64,000 nucleotides of DNA from the NCBI GenBank assembly GCA_965223305.1, contig CBDCWT010000047.1, positions 186,001 to 250,000 on the forward strand, written 5' to 3'. This document shows positions 28,478-35,854 of this stretch, in pieces. Position numbers and translations under genes: made by a program. The notes under the pieces were generated by a model. It saw only the letters and a list, made by a program, of their open reading frames with translations. It was not told where the DNA came from and made no database searches. This stretch comes from CBDCWT01 sp965223305. Its GTDB lineage: Bacteria; Planctomycetota; Planctomycetia; Pirellulales; Pirellulaceae. Numbering within the stretch: position 1 is the first letter of the stretch; each line of letters begins with the position of its first letter.

Positions 28478-29423
28478 ACAGGATCCTTTTTACCGGCAAC
28501 TTCAGATGTAGGCGAACGGGGTTGATGACCGCCGAGACATCATTTGCGTTGGCCCCTAGCCCAAGCCTTGGATACGCAAACCGCCTGCGGTAACCACTTC
28601 CATCAATCACGGCGAATCCCATCTCGTAGAACTGCCGGGCCGCTTCAAGCGTAGACTGATCAAACGAGCCGTTCGGATAGGAAACAACGGGACGGTAGCA
28701 ACGTGTTGCGTCCTTTAGAATCTCGTGGCTCGCCCGCAGCTCGCAAACTTGCTCTTCGGCGCTCAGGGTTGACAAGGGCCAGTGTGTCATTGCGTGCGAA
28801 GCAATCGTCAACCCCGCCGACTCATCCAGGCGAGCCAGATCCTCTCGAGTAACAAAACGGTCTTCCATTGGAAGGTCGGAGCTGTGCGGACGCGTTCGTC
28901 CGAGGCTGCTCGCGAACTCGTCCATCAACCGCTGGCGATCATCGTTGGACTGGCAGGCCAGCACCTCCTCGTAGACTGCCCGCCGTAGAGCCGCCTCGCC
29001 GACCGCGTCGGATCGGTCGTAGTCACGATTCAAGAACCGTACGCGCTGACGTGGGGTAATTTCCAACAAGTACTTACGTTCGACATACCACGGCACAAAG
29101 TTCGGTGTCTTCACAACCTGACCCAGCGTGAATAACACAGCGGGGGCGTCGAACTCCTGAAGAATCGGTAAACCGACCTCTAGCACGTTTCGAAATCCGT
29201 CGTCAAAAGCGAGCAGCACGGGCGGCCTTCTACCCGGCTTCAGCACGCCACGTCGGTTTTGGACTGCGAGAAAGTCGTCCAGGGAAATCGGCTGAAACCG
29301 GTTCAGGATATAGGCCAACTGGCTACGAAAGTGGGACGCGGTCGGACTCGCACCATCAGGGTCTGGGGAACTGTCTGGATGTACGTTGTGCCAGAACAGA
29401 CTCAAAACTCGACGCCTTAGCAC
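28452..29423 (-). CDS. polysaccharide deacetylase family protein
   Basis: 323 residues from GTG 29423, which follows GGAGGG by 7 nt. A start further upstream is open but unsupported. NodB-type (carbohydrate esterase 4) motifs: 'VLLAFDDGF' (about 70-78, catalytic and metal Asp), 'IASHAMTHWPLSTL' (His-x3-His metal ligands, about 207-220) and 'SYPNGSFD' (about 246-253). Such enzymes remove N-acetyl groups from chitin-like or peptidoglycan-type glycans. No obvious signal peptide, so a cytoplasmic glycan precursor is possible. First gene of a two-gene operon with the formyltransferase. Confidence 0.85.
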   Translation of the reverse strand: MLRRRVLSLFWHNVHPDSSPDPDGASPTASHFRSQLAYILNRFQPISLDDFLAVQNRRGVLKPGRRPPVLLAFDDGFRNVLEVGLPILQEFDAPAVLFTLGQVVKTPNFVPWYVERKYLLEITPRQRVRFLNRDYDRSDAVGEAALRRAVYEEVLACQSNDDRQRLMDEFASSLGRTRPHSSDLPMEDRFVTREDLARLDESAGLTIASHAMTHWPLSTLSAEEQVCELRASHEILKDATRCYRPVVSYPNGSFDQSTLEAARQFYEMGFAVIDGSGYRRRFAYPRLGLGANANDVSAVINPVRLHLKLPVKRILFDCGFLRN

Positions 29424-29532
29424 GCCGCAGCCCTCCAAATATGGGCTTGTCGCAAAAAGAGCGAATACGACCGTGCAAAGTCTATCCGGACGTTTTCGAC
29501 AACGCAAATTACTGTCGGCAGACGATTGGAGG

Positions 29533-29563
29533 ATCAGCCGTTGGGCGTTAGCCCACGGTTCTC
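29533..29563 (-). repeat. GTGGGCTAACGCCCA hairpin module, single copy
   Basis: An isolated inverted copy of the hairpin module of the composite intergenic repeat, with one change (CCGTTGGGCG). It sits between the deacetylase start and the SRPBCC gene end. Confidence 0.6.
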
Positions 29564-29693
29564 ACTGGACCGGATGCTAACGCATTCCCGCACGTGGTGG
29601 GAGGGCTGGGCAGCCCGTGACCCTTGCTTTTAGTTTCCGCCATGGCAGCGCACCGAGCGTGGCTTCTTGCACGCTTCAGGCTCTGGCTGCTCG

Positions 29694-30164
29694 TCATGAC
29701 GAATGCAGGTTCTCACACCGCGCCTTGAGGCCAGCGTTCTCTTGTTCGAGTGCTCGCAGGGCAGCACTTCGAATCACCGGCCACAGCAAGACTGCTACGG
29801 CACCGGACACCTCGAGACGAAGAACCACTTGCGTCCCCGCACCAATCGCCGTTATCTCGTGTATGGCCTTCAGTCGAATACCTCGGACGCGGCTTTGCCA
29901 CGCGAACCGTTCACCATGGGTCAGCTCAGTGACCACCCAGTCGGTTGAGGGAAGGCCGGGTTGTTTGATCCGTGCAGTGCTGCCGACTTCTAGTGGTCCC
30001 GAGTCGACGCGCGCGATGGACTCGACAGTTGGTGTCCACTGTGGCCAGCTTTCGACATCCTCGGTGACCCGCCATACAACGGATGGCGGCGCGTCGATCT
30101 GTATCGAGTGCTCAAGCAGCATCAAATCAACTACGTCGGGCTCCAATTTGGAAGACTGGGCCAC
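29694..30164 (-). CDS. SRPBCC-family protein (polyketide cyclase/dehydrase-like)
   Basis: 156 residues. The START/Bet v1-like fold is indicated by 'HSIQIDAPPSVVWRVTEDVESWPQW' region (about 19-43), a mid-protein 'GSTARIKQPGLPSTDWVVTEL' region and a C-terminal amphipathic helix ending 'LRALEQENAGLKARCE'. The family binds hydrophobic ligands; no ligand can be inferred. It stands alone. Confidence 0.8.
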   Translation of the reverse strand: MAQSSKLEPDVVDLMLLEHSIQIDAPPSVVWRVTEDVESWPQWTPTVESIARVDSGPLEVGSTARIKQPGLPSTDWVVTELTHGERFAWQSRVRGIRLKAIHEITAIGAGTQVVLRLEVSGAVAVLLWPVIRSAALRALEQENAGLKARCENLHSS

Positions 30165-30369
30165 TTGTATATAACTTAGATTGACAGACGAAGCCAGGAG
30201 CGAGCTGTCGCCTAGCGGCGCTGCGAGGCGCGACCAGGCGAGCCGTCTTTCGCGAATCGGTCGACGCGCTGGCGTGCAAACTGATAGACTCTGGGTTCAG
30301 GACATTTCGCTTGCAACGGGGTGAGGTACGAACGAACGCCGCAGCACCTGGAAAAACTAGGAGCCCGCC

Positions 30370-31575
30370 ATGAGACAACAAATCATCTGCGGACTTTGTT
30401 TAATCAATTTGCTTCTCGGTAGCGTGGCCGCACAGGAGAAAGATAGCGAGAAGTCGGCTCCGGCCAGTGAAACGATTGTCTATTCGATTCGCAGTACAGC
30501 GGCCGACCGACTGGCCGCAGCATTACTGGAGTTTTTCAAGAGTTCGAAGGTCGAGGTGACTGCAGAACGGACCAACAACATCCTCTTGTTGAGAGTCCCA
30601 GCGGCCTCACGCAATGAAGTCCTGGACGTGCTGAAGAAACTTGATCCTCCGGCCCGGAGCATCGTCGTCGAACTGCAGCTTCTGAAGAGCGACCGGAATG
30701 AATCGGTCGATGTAGATGCAAAGCAGTTCCAGGGTCGCACCGAGGATGTCCAACAACGCATTGCGGCACTCAGGACCGATGGAAAGCTGCACTTGGCGAA
30801 TCACATACAATTGACGGTCGTCGAGAATCAGAAGACGATGCTGCAAGTCGGCGAGACGGTTGCTGTCGTGGTGGGTTCGAGCATTGTCGGTCGTGGGCGC
30901 GACGGTCGTGCCCGAACGACGAACTCCTACCAGGAGCGGAACATTGGCACGATGTTGCTTGTGCAAGCTGTCGCTTCGGACGAGGGTGGAATTGCCATGA
31001 GTGTCCAGTTCGAGCAATCTGAACTTCTGCCTGAACCCGCCGTGGAGGATGGGCAGACTAGCCCCCCGACCGGCACGGCCACCATGACGCATCAGTCGAC
31101 TTTGCACATCAAAGACGGTCACAGTCTGCTGGCGGGAAAGTTAGGCCGTCCAGGCGACCAAGCCAGCAGTGTCTACCTGGTGATCGGAGCCAGATTGCAG
31201 CGACCTGGCGGCGATGCCGTGTCGTTTCGCACTCTCTCTCGCAGCGAGCCGCCGACGCGAGGCCAGGCGCGACGTCGCGTTGCAACGCGCGAAGAGAGAA
31301 GCCTCGGTCCCGCGAACTCCACGCCTGCTCCAGGCGAAGTCGTTGCATCGGGCGCTTCCCGGCGTGGCTCCTCGGGAAACTCCTCCCGCTCGCTTGCTCG
31401 TGATCGTTACCTTCAGTACTTCACGAATCTGGTGCGAAAATACGACACTGACGGCGACAACATGCTGAATGCTGAAGAAAGGAAGCGGATGTCACGTCAG
31501 TACCCAGCTGCAGACGCCAACAAAGACGGCCTGTTGACAGCCGAGGAGCTCGCTGCGGCAGTTCAGCGGCGCTAA
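30370..31575 (+). CDS. secreted protein with secretin-like domain and C-terminal EF-hand pair
   Basis: 401 residues. Signal peptide about 1-21. Residues about 35-110 resemble a secretin N-domain ('VYSIRSTAADRLAAALLEFF' and 'ERTNNILLLRVPA', as in GspD N1/N2). A beta-rich region with 'GHSLLAGKL' (about 250-258) recalls the secretin core but is short. An Arg/Ser-rich linker follows, then two EF-hand loops, 'DTDGDNMLNAEE' (about 358-369) and 'DANKDGLLTAEE' (about 381-392). The TAA stop lies inside the 4-bp CTAA duplication of mobile element copy 4. The reconstructed site without the element also reads TAA, so the protein is unchanged. Function unknown. Confidence 0.75.
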   Translation: MRQQIICGLCLINLLLGSVAAQEKDSEKSAPASETIVYSIRSTAADRLAAALLEFFKSSKVEVTAERTNNILLLRVPAASRNEVLDVLKKLDPPARSIVVELQLLKSDRNESVDVDAKQFQGRTEDVQQRIAALRTDGKLHLANHIQLTVVENQKTMLQVGETVAVVVGSSIVGRGRDGRARTTNSYQERNIGTMLLVQAVASDEGGIAMSVQFEQSELLPEPAVEDGQTSPPTGTATMTHQSTLHIKDGHSLLAGKLGRPGDQASSVYLVIGARLQRPGGDAVSFRTLSRSEPPTRGQARRRVATREERSLGPANSTPAPGEVVASGASRRGSSGNSSRSLARDRYLQYFTNLVRKYDTDGDNMLNAEERKRMSRQYPAADANKDGLLTAEELAAAVQRR

Positions 31576-31753
31576 CCCGAATTATTCATGAGCGATCTGC
31601 TGCGAGGTCGTAAGTCCATCCGTGGCTTCGTCATGCTTCACAATTCTCCCTCGACGTATTGCTTCAATACGCCTGCGGAAGAATTGCTCGCCTTCCTTGC
31701 CACGAACGTACTTACAACCTCTCGCCACGATCTTCATGAATAATCCGGGCTAA
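31572..31753 (+). mobile_element. 174-bp palindromic mobile element, copy 4, inserted in a stop codon
   Basis: Forward copy flanked by CTAA on both sides. Its left flank supplies the TAA stop of the upstream gene. It is identical over the full length to copy 5, including the CCACGATC variant in the right arm, so these two are the youngest pair. Confidence 0.85.
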
Positions 31754-31832
31754 AGCGTCGCTGGCGACGACGCCAACATCCTCGAGTGGCTTACTTCAGG
31801 TGCTCAGCCAGCATCGTGCCGTACCAGGGAAA

Positions 31833-33107
31833 CTACAAGAGCCCCGGAATGCACTGTCCGTCGCGCACGAGTGTGATCGGGCGGCCTACGTTGGCTCGAT
31901 ACTCCTTCTTCGGGTCAATTCCCACGTTTTGGAAGAAGGACGCAGCCAGGTCGTCGGGCGTGTAGCCGTCGCCAGATGGTCCCTCCGCGTTCGCGTCGGT
32001 AGCTCCGATGACTTGTCCCGCCTTGGTCGAGCCACCCGCCATCAAGGCGCAACTTGCCCGCGCCCAGTGGTCGCGCCCAGCGCGTTCGTTGACCTTTGGC
32101 GTTCGACCGAATTCGCCGGTCACTAGGATCGCGGTCGACTCAAGGAGCCCTCTCGAGTCAAGCCGGTCGAGCAGCGCTGATAGCGACTGATCCAGGTTCG
32201 GCAGCAGCTGCCGGCCGAGCGTGTTGAAATTGTCGGAGTGCGTGTCCCACCCCTCCAGGAGGACCGTCACGAAGCGCACGCCCGCTTCGATCAGACGTGT
32301 TGTCAGCAACACGCTTTGGCCGTACTCATGTCGCCCAAAGCGGTCGACTTCAGCTGTCGGCTCGAGTGACAGGTCAAACGCATCGCGGGCAGCAGGTGAA
32401 CCGATGATGCGGTATGCCTGTTCTGAAAATCGATCGAGGCCACGAACAGTATCGTCCAGACTCTCGAACCCCGTAAATGCCGTGTCGATGTCGGTCAGCA
32501 AGTTGCGCCGAGATCGGTACTTTTCGACCGTCAAACCGTCGCCGAGCGTGATTCCGCGTACACGGAACGGCTGGCCAAACCGTGGCTTTTCCCCCGTCGA
32601 CAGCGGTCCATACTCCGGCCCGAGATAGCCGGGGCCCTCGATCGGACGGTCGATCGAGACGAACGAGGGGAGATCTTCTGCGGCCGGAAACTCTCGACTG
32701 ACGACCGAGCCGTACATCGGATACTGCACGACTGGACTGGGACGATTACCGGTCATCAGGTAACGCGTGCCTAAGGAGTGTGCCGCTAGATTGTGTGTGA
32801 TCCCGCGGATAACTGCGTACTTGTCGGCGCGGCGAGCAAGCTGGGGCAGATGTTCGCAGATTTCGACGCCCGGTACCGCAGTCGCGATCGGACTGAACTC
32901 ACCCCGATATTCTGGCGGAGCCTGAGGTTTGAGATCAAATGTGTCCTGATGCGCGGGCCCGCCACCGAGGAAGACGAGTATCGCCGACCGGCCTTCGTCC
33001 GGCTTGGCAGCGCTCAGCCGCAAGTGATCGCTCAGCGAGAACGCAGCACCCAAAACGCCAACTTTGAGAACTTCGCGGCGAGTGCGTTTGTACGTTGATG
33101 ATTTCAT
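31833..33107 (-). CDS. DUF1501 family protein
   Basis: 424 residues. N-terminal Tat-like signal 'RRREVLKVGVLG' type ('TRREVLKVG', about 9-17). Conserved DUF1501 features are 'ILVFLGGGPAHQDTFDLKP' (about 43-61), 'PMYGSVVSREF', 'LLEGWDTHSDNF' (about 284-295) and 'ILVTGEFGRTPKVNERAGRDHW' region (about 332-353). These are alkaline phosphatase/sulfatase-like metal-site motifs. The family is exported and almost always paired with a DUF1549/DUF1553 cytochrome protein, which is the next gene upstream on this strand. The biochemical role is not established. Confidence 0.88.
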   Translation of the reverse strand: MKSSTYKRTRREVLKVGVLGAAFSLSDHLRLSAAKPDEGRSAILVFLGGGPAHQDTFDLKPQAPPEYRGEFSPIATAVPGVEICEHLPQLARRADKYAVIRGITHNLAAHSLGTRYLMTGNRPSPVVQYPMYGSVVSREFPAAEDLPSFVSIDRPIEGPGYLGPEYGPLSTGEKPRFGQPFRVRGITLGDGLTVEKYRSRRNLLTDIDTAFTGFESLDDTVRGLDRFSEQAYRIIGSPAARDAFDLSLEPTAEVDRFGRHEYGQSVLLTTRLIEAGVRFVTVLLEGWDTHSDNFNTLGRQLLPNLDQSLSALLDRLDSRGLLESTAILVTGEFGRTPKVNERAGRDHWARASCALMAGGSTKAGQVIGATDANAEGPSGDGYTPDDLAASFFQNVGIDPKKEYRANVGRPITLVRDGQCIPGLL

Positions 33108-33188
33108 GGTTAGGTCCGCTAGAGGATGTGGTCCCGGTACTCGGTTTGAAGGTTGCGGCGCTCATGGCGAGATGGCCGCGAGACCTTC

Positions 33189-35711
33189 TCATCGGTTTAA
33201 AACGAACTCCTTAGTATTGAGCAATGCCCAGACGAGATCGCGCATTCCATCGGTCGTTGAGCCGACACTGGCGAGGTATGTCTGGGCCGTCTCGACTTCG
33301 CCGCTGGTAGGCGGACGGCTGACTGTGCGGAGCCACGCTGATCGGATCAAGGACTCCTGATCAATGTTGTCTCCCCGCTGCTGAGCGTTCTCGATTTCCT
33401 GAATCCAGCCGCTTTCTACTAGCCTCTGTCCCACCAGCGGGTCATTTTGCAGAAACACGGCTTGCAGCAACGTCGGTTGACTCACACGCTCGCAGTCGCA
33501 ATTGACAGCACGCTCCGGCTTGCCGAACACGTGCATCGCGTATGTACCGGCCAGACGCATCGACAGGTGTCCGATTGCGCGGCGGGTGAGATCTTGACGT
33601 ACCTGATCGAGCTGATCAGATCCCGCGACGGCTTGTTTCAACCCGTCGTAAATCACCTCGGCGGGGATACGCCGCGGTATCGCCCGGCTGTAGTTACGCT
33701 TGTCGGTGCGGTTCGTTTCGTTCGGTTTCCAGGTGCGCTGATAGGCGTCACTCGACACAATCTGTCGATGCAACCACTTCATGTCGTAGCCGTTTTCGAG
33801 GAAAGCTTCGGTGAGCCAATCGAGCAATGCGGGATTACTGGGAGGATTAGCCGGATTCAAGTCGTCGGGCGGCTCAATGATTCCGCTGCTAAAATAGCCA
33901 GCCCAAACGCGATTCACAAAGGCCCGTGCGAACCAGGGATTGTCCCGCTCCAGCATCCACTCCATGATCGGCTGCCGAGGGTCTTCACGCTCTCCTAGGG
34001 TGACCGACCGGCTTCGCAGTAGGTTGAGCGTTTCCGCCTCCGGACGCTCTGCGATGTAAAGCTCGCGCCAAGGAACCGTGCGTCCGTCTCGAGCTCGATT
34101 CAGCACGTCCTTGCGGATCGGTGCGCCGTTCTTGCCGCGAATCTTAAGTCCTACCTGCTCGGCTAACTCACGGTATCGCTCGTCCGCTTCCGGCGAGACG
34201 CCGAAGCGAACGTTCTCAAAGAAGCTGCTGAACTGCTGGAAGTCATTTTGCGTCCACGGCGCAAACGGATGCTTGTGACACTGAGCACATTGCAGACGAA
34301 TTCCCAGAAAACTGTGTGCAAAGGCAAGCGCCTTGTCGTCCGCCTTCTGCATTGAGCGGCGGGTCCAGTAGTGGGGCATCGTGCCGCGGCCCGTAAAGCC
34401 GGCGGATCCGCCGTTACGAAAATATGCGGAAACTTCTGCCGCGTAGTCGTCGTACGACTGGCCCGCGTTGCGGCCCGTCGCTAGAACGATGCGCTCAATC
34501 AGCTGATCGTAGGGAACGTTCTCGAGCAACCTCCGATAGATCCACATGTACCACTGGACCGATGTTTCCTGGCCCAGTTCCGCCTGCTGGTTCGGATTGC
34601 AGCCAGTGAAGTCACACAGTTTGTTTGCCCACCAGGCCGCGTAGGCCGGCCTTTGCAGCAGCTCGTCGATCTTACGCCGACGCTTGTTGCTGCTCGGATC
34701 CGATAAGAACTGCTCGATTTCAGCGGGCGCAGGTAGCGTGCCGGTCAGGTCGATGCTCACTCGCCGTAAAAAATCAGCGTCCGAGCAAACCGGCGATGGG
34801 ACGATGCCCAGCTTCTGCAGCTTGGCTTGAATCAACCGGTCAATTTCATTCGGAGACGATCGCACCGAATGCCGCTGCTCGGACGAGCCCGGCAGAGGTC
34901 GCATCACGGGGACAGCTGCGACGCCATTGTCATAGAAAGCGACCACGTGACTATCGCCAGGTCCCGTCGAACGCAGCATTCCTGCGCGGTCTACCGTGAC
35001 AACCGAATCGTCGTTGCTGCGAAAGCGACAAAGGGCCGTTATGTCTTCTCGCTGGCCATCCTGCCAAACTGCGACCACGCGCAGCGCCAGCGGATCGGGA
35101 TTGCGACCGAAGATCACCTCGCTCGGCTCCAGGCGCAGGCTTTCCAATTCCCGCGGAGTCTCGATGCCACCCGCCCCTGCCTGTATCCACCGCTTGAGCA
35201 GATGGTGTTCCCAGGATCCCAACTTGAAACGCCTTCCACCTTCATGCTCGATCTCATGCGACGGTTTTTTCAAAATCAGACTTTGGTCGGGCGACCGCAA
35301 CGTGACTCGCGTGCCGTCTTCCGACGAGGACGGTCCGGTCAAGGCGGCGTGATCCATCTCGAAGTCGTACCCGAACAACGAAAGGCGAAAACCGCCCCGG
35401 CCCTGAAACGATCCGTGACACGCGCGACCGTTGCAACCCAGCTTGCCCAGCAAGGGAACAACGTGCCGCTGAAAATCGGGGACCTCCTCCGTCGTCGAAC
35501 TAGCGAAACGTTCGCTTACCGTCCGCCCCAGATCAGCAGCGTCTGCTGCGTGGGTGGTCCACAGACCGACCAGCCAGACCAGAACCGCGCCGCAGTACGC
35601 CACGACACGGATTCCGCTCGCGATTCCCCGGCGGGCGTCTGACGTGGAACGCGCGCCGCCTGCTTCTCGTAGTGGGTGGGGATCCATTGTCCGAGCCATA
35701 AATTGGGTCAC
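33189..35711 (-). CDS. DUF1549/DUF1553 protein with cytochrome-type motifs
   Basis: 840 residues. GTG 35711 is supported by GGAG 8 nt upstream. A signal/membrane segment lies at about 33-55. An N-terminal 'CNGRACHGSF' region (about 95-104) resembles planctomycete cytochrome domains but with C-x4-CH spacing. A bacterial Ig-like (BIG2) stretch is at about 205-265, DUF1549 at about 285-480 including 'CAQCHKHPF' (a true CxxCH, about 470), and DUF1553 at about 560-830 with 'WFARAFVNRVWAGYF' and 'ERVSQPTLLQAVFLQND'. It is first in the operon with the DUF1501 gene. It likely acts in the periplasm; the reaction is unknown. Confidence 0.87.
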   Translation of the reverse strand: MTQFMARTMDPHPLREAGGARSTSDARRGIASGIRVVAYCGAVLVWLVGLWTTHAADAADLGRTVSERFASSTTEEVPDFQRHVVPLLGKLGCNGRACHGSFQGRGGFRLSLFGYDFEMDHAALTGPSSSEDGTRVTLRSPDQSLILKKPSHEIEHEGGRRFKLGSWEHHLLKRWIQAGAGGIETPRELESLRLEPSEVIFGRNPDPLALRVVAVWQDGQREDITALCRFRSNDDSVVTVDRAGMLRSTGPGDSHVVAFYDNGVAAVPVMRPLPGSSEQRHSVRSSPNEIDRLIQAKLQKLGIVPSPVCSDADFLRRVSIDLTGTLPAPAEIEQFLSDPSSNKRRRKIDELLQRPAYAAWWANKLCDFTGCNPNQQAELGQETSVQWYMWIYRRLLENVPYDQLIERIVLATGRNAGQSYDDYAAEVSAYFRNGGSAGFTGRGTMPHYWTRRSMQKADDKALAFAHSFLGIRLQCAQCHKHPFAPWTQNDFQQFSSFFENVRFGVSPEADERYRELAEQVGLKIRGKNGAPIRKDVLNRARDGRTVPWRELYIAERPEAETLNLLRSRSVTLGEREDPRQPIMEWMLERDNPWFARAFVNRVWAGYFSSGIIEPPDDLNPANPPSNPALLDWLTEAFLENGYDMKWLHRQIVSSDAYQRTWKPNETNRTDKRNYSRAIPRRIPAEVIYDGLKQAVAGSDQLDQVRQDLTRRAIGHLSMRLAGTYAMHVFGKPERAVNCDCERVSQPTLLQAVFLQNDPLVGQRLVESGWIQEIENAQQRGDNIDQESLIRSAWLRTVSRPPTSGEVETAQTYLASVGSTTDGMRDLVWALLNTKEFVLNR

Positions 35712-35822
35712 AGCGCAGTCTCCAGCTAACCAGATCGACTAGCGAACTAAGACGCCGTGCAACAACAAGTTGCCGACTTCTGTTCCCTCTCCCCTGCCTC
35801 GCGCGGCGAGAATCGCAAGGGG

Positions 35823-35844
35823 AGGGCAGGGTGAGGGCAGGGTG
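35823..35844. repeat. 11-bp tandem repeat
   Basis: Two perfect copies of AGGGCAGGGTG in a purine-rich stretch just past the end of the M56 peptidase gene. The surrounding CCCTCTCCCCT / AGGGGAGGG sequence can form a hairpin. Confidence 0.6.
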
Positions 35845-35854
35845 AGGGGGACTC

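Noticed and set aside
34827..35642. 271-codon plus-strand ORF
   Set aside because: Antisense shadow of the DUF1549/DUF1553 gene.
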